Part shown: positions 29,330-41,407 of the stretch, one piece after another | Layout of the letters: the number at the start of each line of letters is the position of its first letter | Numbering within the stretch: the first letter of the stretch is position 1 | Origin: Limnomonas spitsbergensis | Lineage: Eukaryota; Chlorophyta; Chlorophyceae; Chlamydomonadales | NCBI GenBank assembly: GCA_037349105.1 | Contig: JAYJMM010000123.1 | Coordinates: 1,116,001-1,180,000 of the forward strand | Direction: 5' to 3' | Length of the DNA: 64,000 bases | Made by a program: the position numbers and the translations under genes | Notes under the pieces: generated by a model | The model's input: the letters and a program-made list of their open reading frames with translations, nothing else | Database searches by the model: none | Told to the model about the DNA's origin: nothing

Positions 29330-30900
29330 ATGAATGAAATCGGAATTTAAGGCACACCAGCTCGTGTCTGCTGTCCATGTTGCCCCCCATAGCCAAAGAT
29401 GTGTCAGTCCTAGAGACCCTGTCATAAACCTCATATAGTCATATTACAATATGAATACATGACGCCCTCCTCTGAATGCCCTGCATCTCCAACCAGTGAA
29501 AGGCCTACCCTGCTCTGAGCCAAGAAATCCCAACTTCTGGTTTTGAAATCTGTTGTCTTGATTTAGTTTGCCTTGCAATGCACATACGCAGGCCAGCACG
29601 CCTTGTCCATGTACCGCTTGTACCGCCGGCAGAGGCCTGCGGTCCAAGCTGCTGGCGAGGTCCAAGGGGAGGAGCAACTAGTAGGAGGTGTGCCCTCAAA
29701 AATGTGATAGCAGGCAGGCAGGGGGGGGGGAGGTCATTACTGACGTGAAGCATGTGGTCATTATGAGAATGTGGCAGATATGGTGCACAAGTCTTTGAGT
29801 GCATAACAGATTGCCATTATGGCATGCACCAAACAGGACTGGGTAGAACAAAACATGAACAGTCACCTGGAGGTATTTGTCAAATTTCTACGAATGTTGG
29901 GGTGCCTCCCCTTGCCTGCTCTTTCATGAATTCATGAGTAAAGCTTGAGTGAGCATATATTAATTAAGTATCGTGATCATATCGACTCCTTTGTCTGTAT
30001 GCTTGCAGGCACTATGGACTGAGTGATGAAACACTGCTATGAAGCCCAGTGTGGGACAGGGGTTCTTACACTACTCAGCCAAATCGTTTACTGTACGAGG
30101 CATGCAGGCCATATAATGATTACATATGGTGCATCTTTTCCATAACATATGAATATATGATTGGCAATTTGCTCCGCGGTGTCAGGTGGGTGGCAGTTCA
30201 TGCCCAATGCCCACTTGCCATGCATATTTTTTTTCTGGGGACCGTGATTTCCACACTTGTATGATGAATCGCCTGTCAGAGGATACCCAGCGACACAACA
30301 TTTGTTTGTCTCTATGCATCCATGGCTGTCTGTATACTAAGCCAGACTGTTGGGCGCCCACGCGGCAGCCGGGACACAGGATAAGGAATATGGTTATGGA
30401 CGATGCGTTTTTTTTTGCCAATACAGGAAAAAGTGTGAATTTCAGTCAGTGCACCCACTGCACCGTATCAATACAGTACGATTTTTGGGCTAGAAAGGCC
30501 CGTATCCTGTTTCCCTGCGCGGCAGAGCCTCTCGAGCAAGGCCTACATGTGAAACATTTCTGACATCATGTTAAGCCCTGATGTTAAGTGTTACACGCTT
30601 CCGTGTGTAGGAAATTAAATTATACATGGTGTTTATCAGGGGCTGTAAGCGCACTTGAAATCCAGTCTTCGGGAACAGGTTCTTAAATGTTGTCACACTT
30701 TATTTTGTGCTCGACCCAGTATGCGGGGACCTGTCCCAGGAAGCTGATATAGCACGCGCATGCTGCTGATCAGGACTCACGCATGCCACTGATCTGTACC
30801 ATACCATGAATGAATCTCATACGGAACATGCATGCCACTGATCTAGTCCATGCTAGAGCTGACCTGGGTCATTTATTTAAGTGGTCATGGGCCATTATGG
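29330..30900. other. Intergenic, no gene seen
   Basis: Includes a degenerate family B core near 30510-30575 (GCAGAGCCTCTCGAGCAAGGCC, then GACATCATG). No coding exon supported. Confidence 0.4.
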
Positions 30901-31077
30901 TCTTGGACAGGCTATCGAGGATTGAAGGTGTGTACACATGGACAGATGAGACTGAAGTCATGGCCTCTCTTAATTAGAGTTCCCTATCAAAATCCTACAA
31001 ATTAAGCTCACAGGTGGTACCCCTGAAATGGCAGGGCGCCTGCAGAAGACGTTCGGTCTTGCTTTGGGTTGGTTGGT

Positions 31078-31093
31078 GGTGTTGAAAAACACC
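31078..31093 (-). terminator. Histone 3' stem-loop, H4 copy 1
   Basis: On the coding strand GGTGTT-TTTC-AACACC: 6-bp stem, 4-base loop, about 50 bases after the H4 stop. Confidence 0.85.
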
Positions 31094-31140
31094 GGTTGGG
31101 AGTGGTGGGTTAGGTCGTAGATCGCCAAGCTGAAAGATGC

Positions 31141-31494
<354 letters not shown>

Positions 31495-31512
31495 CTATCA
31501 GACCCTGCATAA

Positions 31513-32085
<573 letters not shown>

Positions 32086-32129
32086 GCTTCTCATGCCCTC
32101 AGCGTCCATCCATTCCCATCAACCAAACC

Positions 32130-32145
32130 GGTGTTTTTAAACACC
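32130..32145 (+). terminator. Histone 3' stem-loop, H3 copy 1
   Basis: GGTGTT-TTTA-AACACC, 45 bases after the stop, flanked by CAAACC upstream and ACCA downstream as in metazoan histone mRNA ends. Confidence 0.85.
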
Positions 32146-32149
32146 ACCA

Positions 32150-33110
32150 ACCTACAGCACCACTGTCCCTGCTGACCCCAGTTTTCAAGTTCTTGCCCAT
32201 CACTTCGGTTGTGAGCATGGCTACCTCTTGCACGGGGTTCCTTGTTCCTGTCCCCTCATGTACAGTAGGAGTGTGGCAATATACTTGTAGAAGAAACCAG
32301 AGGTATCCTTCTGGCATCAGTGTTGGGCAATTTACAGACCTGACAGTTTCTTACGGTTTACACATTTTTTCTAGTTCGACATGCTGCCAATGTGTTTTAC
32401 AAATTCTGGTTCGATGAAGGGTTGCCTTTGTATACCCGAAAACGATTTTGATATTCGAAGTGAACAACGCACGGAGAAAATGTAAATTGTACGGTCATTT
32501 TACACAGTAACTGTGCAGTAAAAGTTTTACACTGAAATCCTTTTACGGTGCAATTGCCCAACACTGTCTGGCATACAAATTCAAGTACCGCTATACTGGT
32601 TCCCAAACTGGTGCACTTTATGGCTTACATGGCTTAATCCTGATTTATTATGGGATTTCAGGATGCTCCGTCGCAAAGGGATTTTATATATTTATTCATA
32701 CAATTGAAGCATCATGATGTTGCTGCCCATGGCTGGTTTGTGTCACATGATACTTCAGAGACACGTGCATAAATGGTAGCCCACTCAATGCATTATGGGA
32801 TTTTAAAATTTTGCATACGAATTTAAGCATCATGATGTTGCTGTCCAATGCTGGTTTGTATCACACGATATTTCAGTGACCAGCGCGAAAATGGTAGCGC
32901 ACCCAATGCAAGGATCCAGTTCAGGGTCAAACATCATTTTTTAGTGGGGAGAACACAGGCACACACACTCGAAAGTGATGAGAGGTTCGCTTCTGCTCGA
33001 GTGCCTTTTACGTCTGCTTGAATGCTTTTTATTACCATGCTGATGCCCAGTGTGATATCAGTTACTGTCCATTGAACCCTGGATGAACCAACCCTGCTTG
33101 CACACATCTC
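32150..33110. other. H3-H2B spacer, unique part, no gene seen
   Basis: AT-richer sequence with two diverged copies of a block containing CATCATGATGTTGCTG (about 32710 and 32830). Quartets 2 and 3 keep one copy of that block. Confidence 0.5.
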
Positions 33111-33411
33111 CAATATCAGATGATGCTATGTCAGCGGCGGTGGAGTGAATGTATGATAGCAACGAGACTGGTGGCAGCACATGCTTCGCTTCTACAACGC
33201 AGTGGTGGCACCTGCAGCACAGCAAAACAGCCCACTCATGGCAGCAGGCATGGCGGCCGACATGCACCTAGCGCTCTGACAGAACACCGGAGGGTGCACA
33301 TGGTGCGGTGAGCTGAAAGATACGTTGAAGGACTTGGAGCGTGGAGCAGCTGTCCTCAAACTGTGAGAGGCAGTCTCTGACCTGCAGCCGCTCCCCGTCC
33401 GAGAGGTCAGT

Positions 33412-33475
33412 AACGTTACACCTCTGGGCCCGCTCAAAGCTCGGCCGCGTGGGCACCCAACTGTTCAGAGGGGAG
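33412..33475 (-). repeat. Dispersed repeat family B core
   Basis: Reverse complement of the family core: AACGTTACACCTCTGGGCCC, GCTCAAAGCTCGGCCGCG, TGGGCACCCAACTGTTC, followed on this strand by a purine-rich tract, as expected for an inverted LINE tail. Confidence 0.75.
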
Positions 33476-33837
33476 TAAAGAGGGAACTAAAAGGAAGAGA
33501 GGGGGAAAGGAACAAAAGGAGAGGCCGGGAAGGCAACGAAGACCAAGTCCAACACCTGAGTTCCACCAGAGACTAACCCTCAACAAAGCCTCTAAAAAAA
33601 GGTAAGTCCAGAAAAGCAAGCGTACCCACCCCTGCTTGGACGCGAGGGCGCCCCACTGATCAGAAGGGAGAAGAGAAGAAACTAAAAAGGGGGCAAACAA
33701 CAACAACACCCCCCCCAAAAAGGACCAAAAGAGAAGGCCGGAAAGGCCAAAGACACCGGCCTCAGAAACCCTGGAGACTAACCCTCAAGAGTCCGAGAGG
33801 TGCTACACCTAGTGGACGCAGCCTACCAGCATGTTAA

Positions 33838-33930
33838 TGACGTTACACCTCTGGGATATGCGGCCGAGCCTTTGCAGCATGGCCCAGTCGTGTAACGTCA
33901 TTGACCTCCGGGCCATGCTGAAATGAAGCT
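33838..33930. repeat. Two overlapping, oppositely oriented family B cores
   Basis: GACGTTACACCTCTGGG runs one way and GCGGCCGAGCCTTTGCAGCA then GTGTAACGTCATTGACC the other way, giving a nested inverted arrangement. Confidence 0.6.
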
Positions 33931-34235
33931 CGGCCACGTCGGGGAGATGGCGAGCATGTGGAGGATGCATTGCATTTCTGCTTCCAATGCCCTAGCGTGA
34001 AGGAAAGGCTTAGGGAGAGAGGTTGCTTGGGCAGGCCCCCCGGAGGGCACCACAGACTTTCAACAGTTGTACCGGGGTAGGCTCTGACTTTTGTTGAGGA
34101 CGTAGTAGGCATTGTTGAGGACCAGTTTGTTGCATCTCTTGGGGAAAAGGCTTGAGGGGCAAGGATACTTCGAGCTGCCTTTTCCTTTGGGGGGGGTATT
34201 TCTCTCCTTTGTACTCTTCTCCTTCTTTTATTTTA

Positions 34236-34326
34236 TCCCATCGGAACAGTTGGACGCACGCACACGTTGCCGAGCCTTTTTGAGCAGGGCCCAGAGGTGC
34301 TATGTCATTGACTCTTTGGACCTGTG
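34236..34326 (+). repeat. Dispersed repeat family B core
   Basis: CGGAACAGTTGGACGCACG, GCCGAGCCTTTTTGAGCAGG, GCCCAGAGGTGCTATGTCATT, preceded by a pyrimidine-rich tract. Confidence 0.75.
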
Positions 34327-34593
34327 GTTGGAAACCCTCTGATTAATTGCCTCATGCGAAGGCAAAACAAGGCTATCCTATGTTGTCAGGTATCTGACAA
34401 CCAAATGCCATTCCAACAGTTTGCAAGCTGCCTACAGCTTGGTGGAATTGAAACTGGTAGGTTGGGTGCAATCCGGATGATAGCCTTCGGTGCATGCTGT
34501 CCTCTAGCACAAAACCGACAGGACACTGATCATGATGATGAATGCGGATCAGGTTAGGTTGGGTGAGTCAATTGATTTCGGCATCAGGATTGT

Positions 34594-34609
34594 GGTGTTA
34601 AAAAACACC
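34594..34609 (-). terminator. Histone 3' stem-loop, H2B copy 1
   Basis: Coding strand GGTGTT-TTTT-AACACC; loop TTTT differs from the TTTC/TTTA of the other genes. Confidence 0.85.
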
Positions 34610-34651
34610 GGTTTGGTCTGACAAGGCAGAGAGGAACAGCTGGTGAACTGC

Positions 34652-35050
34652 TTATGCCGAGGTGAACTTGGTGACAGCCTTGGTGCCCTCAGAGACAGCA
34701 TGCTTGGACAGCTCTCCAGGAAGGACCAGGCGCACAGCGGTCTGGATCTCACGGGAGGTCATTGTGGGCTTCTTGCTGTAGCGGGACAGGCGGGCAGCCT
34801 CGGTGGCGATCTTGTCGAACATGTCGTTCATGAGGGAGTTCAGGATGCTCATGGCCTTGGAGGAGACGCCAGTGTCGGGGTGGACCTGCTTGAGCACCTT
34901 GTACAGGTAGATCTTGTACGACTCGACTGCCTTGCCGGATTTCTTCTTCTTCTTGCCATCGGTGCTCTTGACTGCGACCTTCTTCGCAATCTTCTTCTCG
35001 GCAGTGGCCACTGCAGTGGGCTTCTTCTCAGCGATTGTCTTGGGTGCCAT
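34652..35050 (-). CDS. H2B: Histone H2B, copy 1
   Basis: 132 residues, intronless, beginning [20 protein letters not shown]. The lysine-rich tail ([20 protein letters not shown]) leads into the histone fold and ends [10 protein letters not shown], with the ubiquitylatable Lys near the C-terminus (GTKAVTKF). It dimerises with H2A. It is divergent from H2A copy 1 across a 218-bp promoter. Confidence 0.99.
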   Translation of the reverse strand: MAPKTIAEKKPTAVATAEKKIAKKVAVKSTDGKKKKKSGKAVESYKIYLYKVLKQVHPDTGVSSKAMSILNSLMNDMFDKIATEAARLSRYSKKPTMTSREIQTAVRLVLPGELSKHAVSEGTKAVTKFTSA

Positions 35051-35137
35051 AATGTCGATACGAAATGAAAGAGTGGTGACTGGTTGTTATTGCGAGGTCG
35101 CGAGACGTTTATGTAGTGTTCAAATGTTCGGACGACC

Positions 35138-35176
35138 GGATCAGCAGGCACCGACAGCTGGCTTGTCTGCTGATCC
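35138..35176. promoter_or_regulatory. H2B-H2A divergent promoter element, quartet 1
   Basis: GGATCAGCAG (35138-35147) and CTGCTGATCC (35167-35176): the same two arms as in the H4-H3 promoters, in the opposite order. A TATA-like CTATTTAAAC (35191-35200) follows for H2A. Confidence 0.7.
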
Positions 35177-35268
35177 GGTCTTCCAGTTGCCTATTTAAAC
35201 AGCGCCTGGCACGAAGCGGGAACAATCTCATCTTTAACTTTATACCCAAACTTCTCCTTGTCGACAAC

Positions 35269-35679
35269 ATGGCTGGCAAGACAGTATCCGCTGGTGGTGG
35301 TCGCGGCAAGGCCGCCGAAGGCAAGAAGGCCGTGTCTCGCAGCGCCAAGGCTGGTCTCCAGTTCCCCGTGGGCCGTGTCGCCCGCTACCTGAAGAAGGGC
35401 AAATACGCTGAGCGCATTGGAGCTGGCGCCCCTGTCTACCTGGCCGCCGTCCTTGAGTACATTGCGGCCGAGGTGCTTGAGCTGGCTGGCAACGCTGCCC
35501 GCGACAACAAGAAGAACCGCATCATCCCCCGCCACATCCAGCTGGCCATCCGTAATGATGAGGAGCTGAGCAAGCTGCTGGGCACCGTCACCATTGCATC
35601 TGGTGGTGTGCTGCCCAACATCCACTCCGTCCTGCTGCCCAAGAAGAGCAAGAAGGATGGAGAGTCTGCTGAGGTCTAA
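35269..35679 (+). CDS. H2A: Histone H2A, copy 1
   Basis: 136 residues, intronless, beginning [20 protein letters not shown], with the fold [20 protein letters not shown] and the acidic-patch segment [20 protein letters not shown]. It ends [12 protein letters not shown] and lacks the C-terminal SQ motif of H2A.X. The residues mark it as a core H2A and not H2A.Z. All three H2A copies encode the same protein. Confidence 0.99.
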   Translation: MAGKTVSAGGGRGKAAEGKKAVSRSAKAGLQFPVGRVARYLKKGKYAERIGAGAPVYLAAVLEYIAAEVLELAGNAARDNKKNRIIPRHIQLAIRNDEELSKLLGTVTIASGGVLPNIHSVLLPKKSKKDGESAEV

Positions 35680-35717
35680 ACGATCGTAATTCCTACCTGC
35701 CGTCCTTTGACACAACC

Positions 35718-35733
35718 GGTGTTTTTCAACACC
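35718..35733 (+). terminator. Histone 3' stem-loop, H2A copy 1
   Basis: GGTGTT-TTTC-AACACC, about 40 bases after the stop. Confidence 0.85.
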
Positions 35734-36128
35734 ACCACACATGACCCGAAACAACTACCCTATCGCCTGAGTGTTCAGAATTGACAGCCAGCGTACAGCC
35801 TTTCACCAAGTCAGGTTCGCACCAGCCTGATTCTCATGGAGCACACACAAAGGCATGACACCCTTGGCACCGGCAAAGAAAGTGCATGCAGAGAGATAGA
35901 CGAAAGCTCTGGACAAAGAGAAGGACAATCCAGACAAGCCCTCATAACCAAGACGCATAAGGGAAACCCTGATGATTATCTGCTGCCAGGATCCTTGGCA
36001 CACCTCCCTATGATTAAAATTGATGTACTGTCTGTTCGACACAGATGAGGTACATGAAACAAGGATCTGTTAGCTGCACTCGAATACAGTAAAACAATCT
36101 GAGCGAGGCCTGGGGAAATATGTCAGAT
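35734..36128. other. Spacer right of quartet 1, no gene seen
   Basis: Aligns loosely with 50760-51130 and 59615-60165 downstream of the other H2A genes. Confidence 0.5.
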
Positions 36129-39100
36129 ATACGCCAGTCAAGGTGGCCTGATGCAGCTGCTTGGGCCACCAGCCGTACGCCAGTCAAGGTGGCCTGATGC
36201 AGCTGCTTGGGCCACCGGCCATACGCCAGTCAAGGTGGCCTGATGCAGCTGCTTGGGCCACCAGCCATACGCCAGTCAAGGTGGCCTGATGCGGCTGCTT
36301 GGGCCACCGGCCGTACGCCAGTCAAGGTGGCCTGGAGCAGCTGCTTGGGCCACCGGCGATACGCCAGTCAAGGTGGCCTGATGCAGCTGCTTGGGCCACC
36401 GGCCATACGCCAGTCAAGGTGGCCTGATGCAGCTGCTTGGGCCACCGGCCGTACGCCAGTCAAGGTGGCCTGATGCAGCTGCTTGGGCCACCGGCCATAC
36501 GCCAGTCAAGGTGGCCTGGAGCAGCTGCTTGGGCCACCGGCCATACGCCAGTCAAGGTGGCCTGATGCAGCTGCTTGGGCCACCGGCCATACGTCAGTCA
36601 AGGTGGCCTGATGCAGCTGCTTGGGCCACCAGCCGTACGCCAGTCAAGGTGGCCTGATGCAGCTGCTTGGGCCACCGGCCATACGCCAGTCAAGGTGGCC
36701 TGATGCAGCTGCTTGGGCCACCGGCCATACGCCAGTCAAGGTGGCCTGATGCAGCTGCTTGGGCCACCGGCCATACGCCAGTCAAGGTGGCCTGATGCAG
36801 CTGCTTGGGCCACCAGCCATACGCCAGTCAAGGTGGCCTGATGTAGCAGCTTGGGCCACCGGCCATACGCCAGTCAAGGTGGCCTGATGCAGCTGCATGG
36901 GCCACCGGCCGTACGCCAGTCAAGGTGGCCTGGTGCAGCTGCTTGGGCCACCGGCCATACGCCAGTCAAGGTGGCCTGGTGTAGCTGCGTGGGCCACCGG
37001 CCATACGCCTGTCAAGGTGGCCTGATGCAGCTGCTTGGGCCACCGGCCATACGCCAGTCAAGGTGGCCTGATGCAGCTGCTTGGGCCACCGGCCATACGC
37101 CAGTCAAGGTGGCCTGGTGTAGCTGCTTGGGCCACCGGCCATACGCCAGTCAAGGTGGCCTGATGCAGCTGCTTGGGCCACCAGCCATACGCCAGTCAAG
37201 GTGGCCTGATGCAGCTGCTTGGGCCACCGGCCATACGCCAGTCAAGGTGGCCTGATGCAGCTGCTTGGGCCACCAGCCATACGCCAGTCAAGGTGGCCTG
37301 ATGCAGCTGCTTGGGCCACCGGCCGTACGCCAGTCAAGGTGGCCTGATGCAGCAGCTTGGGCCACCGGCCATACGCCAGTCAAGGTGGCCTGATGCAGCT
37401 GCCTGGGCCACCGGCCGTACGCCAGTCAAGGTGGCCTGGTGCAGCTGCTTGGGCCACCAGCCATCCGCCAGTCAAGGTGGCCTGATGCAGCTGCTTGGGC
37501 CACCGGCCATACGCCAGTCAAGGTGGCCTGATGCAGCTGCTTGGGCCACCGGCCATACGCCAGTCAAGGTGGCCTGATGCAGCTGCTTGGGCCACCAGCC
37601 ATACGCCAGTGAAGGTGGCCTGATGTAGCTGCTTGGGCCACAGGCCATACGCCAGTCAAGGTGGCCTGGTGCAGCTGCTTGGGCCACTGGCCATACGCCA
37701 GTCAAGGTGGCCTGATGCAGCTGCTTGGGCCACCGGCCATACGCCAGTCAAGGTGGCCTGATGCAGCTGCTTGGGCCACCGGCCATACGCCAGTCAAGGT
37801 GGCCTGATGCAGCTGCTTGGGCCACCAGCCATACGCTAGTCATGGTGGCCTGATGCAGCTGCTTGGGCCACCGGCCGTACGCCAGTCAAGGTGGCCTGGT
37901 ACAGCTGCTTGGGCCACCAGCCATACGCCAGTCAAGGTGGCCTGATGCAGCTGCTTGGGCCACCGGCCATACGCCAGTCAAGGTGGCCTGATGCAGCTGC
38001 TTGGGCCACCAGCCGTACGCCAGTCAAGGTGGCCTGATGCAGCTGCTTGGGCCACCGGCCGTACGCCAGTCAAGGTGGCCTGATGCAGCTGCTTGGGCCA
38101 CCGGCCATACGCCAGTCAAGGTGGCCTGATGCAGCTGCTTGGGCCACCGGCCATACGCCAGTCAAGGTGGCCTGATGCAGCTGCTTGGGCCACCGGCCAT
38201 ACGCCAGTCAAGGTGGCCTGATGCAGCTGCTTGGGCCACCGGCCGTACGCCAGTCAAGGTGGCCTGATGCAGCTGCTTGGGCCACCAGCCATACGCCAGT
38301 CAAGGTGGCCTGATGCAGCTGCTTGGGCCACCGGCCATACGCCAGTCAAGGTGGCCTGATGCAGCTGCTTGGGCCACCAGCCATACGCCAGTCAAGGTGG
38401 CCTGATGCAGCTGCTTGGGCCACCGGCCGTACGCCAGTCAAGGTGGCCTGATGCAGCTGCTTGGGCCACCGGCCATACGCCAGTCAAGGTGGCCTGATGC
38501 AGCTGCTTGGGCCACCAGCCATACGCCAGTCAAGGTGGCCTGATGCAGCTGCTTGGGCCACCGGCCGTACGCCAGTCAAGGTGGCCTGGTGTAGCTGCTT
38601 GGGCCACCGGCCATACGCCTGTCAAGGTGGCCTGATGCAGCTGCTTGGGCCACCAGCCATACGCCAGTGAAGGTGGCCTGATGCAGCTGCTTGGGCCACC
38701 GGCCGTACGCCAGTCAAGGTGGCCTGATGCAGCTGCTTGGGCCACCAGCCATACGCCAGTCAAGGTGGCCTGATGCAGCTGCTTGGGCCCCCGGCCATAC
38801 GCCTGTCAAGGTGGCCTGATGCAGCTGCTTGGGCCACCGGCCATACGCCAGTCAAGGTGGCCTGGTGTAGCTGCTTGGGCCACCGGCCATACGCCTGTCA
38901 AGGTGGCCTGATGCAGCTGCTTGGGCCACCAGCCATACGCCAGTGAAGGTGGCCAGATGCAGCTGCTTGGGCCACCGGCCGTACGCCAGTCAAGGTGGCC
39001 TGATGCAGCTGCTTCGGCCACCGGCCATACGCCAGTCAAGGTGGCCTGATGGAGCTGCTTGGGCCACCGGCCGTACGCCAGTCAAGGTGGCCTGATGCAG

Positions 39101-39668
39101 CTGCTTGGGCCACCAGCCATCCGCCAGTCAAGGTGGCCTGATGCAGCTGCATGGGCCACCGGCCGTACGCCAGTCAAGGTGGCCTGGTGCAGCTGCTTGG
39201 GCCACCGGCCGTACGCCAGTCAAGGTGGCCTGGTGTAGCTGCTTGGGCCACCGGCCATACGCCTGTCAAGGTGGCCTGATGCAGCTGCTTGGGCCACCGG
39301 CCATACGCCAGTCAAGGTGGCCTGATGCAGCTGCTTGGGCCACCGGCCGTACGCCAGTCAAGGTGGCCTGATGCAGCTGCTTGGGCCACCGGCCATACGC
39401 CAGTCAAGGTGGCCTGATGCAGCTGCCTGGGCCACCGGCCATACGCCAGTCAAGGTGGCCTGATGTAGCTGCTTGGGCCACCGGCCGTACGCCAGTCAAG
39501 GTGGCCTGGTGCAGCTGCTTGGGCCACCGGCCATACGCCAGTCAAGGTGGCCTGATGCAGCTGCCTGGGCCACCGGCCATACGCCAGTCAAGGTGGCCTG
39601 ATGTAGCTGCTTGGGCCACTGGCCATACGCCAGTCAAGGTGGCCTGATGCAGCTGCTTGGGCCACCGG
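36129..39668. repeat. 46-bp minisatellite, about 77 copies
   Basis: The unit contains TACGCCAGTCAAGGTGGCCT, GATGCAGCTGC and TTGGGCCACCGGCC. Length is constant at 46 bp throughout, with scattered substitutions (CCGGCC/CCAGCC, CATACG/CGTACG, GATGCA/GGTGTA). Since 46 is not a multiple of three, the reading frame rotates and the ORFs across it are artefacts. Confidence 0.97.
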
Positions 39669-40130
39669 TCAGCCACGACCGGGATGATCAGGACCTAACC
39701 TTGGCTGTCCAACAACCAGTGGCCCAAGCATTAGGCCTTGCTGGAGCAGCCTGCCCTCCCTAGCCGTGGGTAGCAGGCTTGTAGCTGAGTTATTGCTGAG
39801 TTGTAGCTGAGGCACAGTACACATTACATTACACATTACACTGACCTGCGTCCTTGACACATAAAGCATCAACATGCTCCGAAGGCGCGTCGAGCACAGC
39901 ACTCTTGCTGTCATGTGGTTGATGGGGTTCAGGGTCTCCTCTCCCATGCGACAGGCCTTCCTGCAGGGTGCAGCGTTTCAAGGGTCTGGAATGTATTCAA
40001 CGGCAGTTCAGAACAGGCGTTCGGGACCTGCCAGTCCATGAATTATTCCCCCTCAAGTAGCCTGACACCGCCAAGGGCAATACAAGGGGGTCGCATGTGA
40101 ACAGCCGCAATGCAGTGATGCTCGAGACCA
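39669..40130. other. Unique spacer between minisatellites, no gene seen
   Basis: Contains short repeats TTGTAGCTGAG (39779, 39798) and ACATTACATTACACATTACA (39829-39840 region). Confidence 0.5.
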
Positions 40131-40134
40131 GCCA

Positions 40135-40400
40135 GGGCTTTAACCAGGGCCTTGACCAGCCAGGGCCTTGACCAGCTAGGGCCTTGACCAGGGCCTTGAC
40201 CAGCCGGGGCCTTGACCAGCCGGGGCCTTGACCAGGGCCTTGACCAGCCGGGGCCTTGACCAGCCGGGGCCTTGACCAGGGCCTTGACCAGCCGGGGCCT
40301 TGACCAGCCGGGGCCTTGACCAGGGCCTTGACCAGCCGGGGCCTTGACCAGCCGGGGCCTTGACCAGGGCCTTGACCAGCCGAGGCCTTGACCAGGGCCT
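40135..40400. repeat. Compound minisatellite of 16-bp and 12-bp units
   Basis: GACCAGCCGGGGCCTT (16 bp) and GACCAGGGCCTT (12 bp) alternate mainly as 16-16-12, a 44-bp higher-order unit repeated about five times. The left end has diverged variants. Confidence 0.95.
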
Positions 40401-40429
40401 CCACTGGCCCAGTGTGGAGGAACAGCTCT

Positions 40430-41400
40430 CAAGGAACTGTGCGTGGTAGTCCTAGCGGGAGGACGGACGGTAATGGGAGAGCGGTTAACTATCAAGTAGA
40501 ACGTGAGTACGGAGGGGGAGCCCTCTATGAAGTGCGTGGAAGCGCTCCAGGACAGAAGCACAGATCGGGAGAGCTGGGTTTGAAGATGGGAGCATGGGAG
40601 CAGGGCGATGCTCCATACGGGAGGACGGACAAAGGACGGAGGGCAGGCCTATAGAAAGGAGGACGCATGGCTGGGGGAGGAGGACAGCGGATTCCTATCA
40701 AGGAGAACAGGAGGATTGGGGGGCAGCCTTACAGGATCTGGAAATTATGCTAGGGAGGGAGCGGGGGTTGATCAGATAAGCGAGAAAGTCGGGATGATGG
40801 GGGAGAGGGGGAGCGGTTCCCTAGGGGGGAGTTGGTCCACTAGGAGAAATGGAGGTGGGGAGGATGATTAAGCTAGGGAGCGGTTCATTACCGAGGATGA
40901 AGGGATGATGTCAAGCAGGATAACTGAGGAGGCTTGGATATGGGAGGATGGGCAAGCTTGGCAGCGGGGGGTATCAGATTACCCAGAAAGATTAGATGAT
41001 GGGGGAGCGGGGGAGCGGGTTACTGAGGATGACTGGAGGATGGGTAAACGGGGGGCAGGTCACTTATGGCCAGTCACCTTTTGTCTGGAAGAGATCACAC
41101 TCCACACTACCATGCACAGGCCCTCAAATAAAAAGGATGAAGTCACTGTTCCAGGTTAATCACCCGCGCGTCCAACAACTGGCCTTGCTCAAAGAGTCCC
41201 AGGAAGCACAAGCTGCGGCAAGGAAGCCTAGAGAGTCATCAGGCGAAGGGGAGCCTTTCAAACACCTATGTGAGGAGTGCCAGGTGCCGGAAATGACAGC
41301 TGCCGAACAACAATAAAACAGCCAGGTTGGTTGTGCTGGCTCTTCTACAGAGACACCGCAGTAGTGATTTTAATCATGCACAACGAGGGGTCCTGAACGC
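40430..41400. other. Purine-rich degenerate repeat region, no gene seen
   Basis: Loose repeats of GGGAGGACGGAC, GGGGGAGCGGTT and GATGATGGGGGAG (40448-41050). The strand bias toward G and A is strong. ORFs here look like by-products. Confidence 0.5.
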
Positions 41401-41407
41401 CAGGATG

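Larger units (their letters stand above)
33120..34130 (+). mobile_element. Non-LTR retrotransposon fragments in H3-H2B spacer 1
   Basis: Plus-strand fragment 33160-33365 matches 48770-48980 (GAGACTGGTGGCAGCACATG, GGAGCGTGGAGCAGCTGTCC), and 33950-34100 matches the zinc-finger end of the LINE-like ORF at 57.8 kb (GAGCATGTGGAGGATGC, AAAGACTTTCAACAGTTGT or similar). Frames are interrupted. Minus-strand family B tails lie between. Confidence 0.6.

Noticed and set aside
35640..35679. H2A.X
   Set aside because: The C-terminus ends GESAEV with no SQ-acidic-hydrophobic motif.
36207..39647. Repeated 88-134 aa ORFs reading GHRPYASQGGLMQLL
   Set aside because: They are products of the 46-bp array; the period is not a multiple of three and frames rotate.
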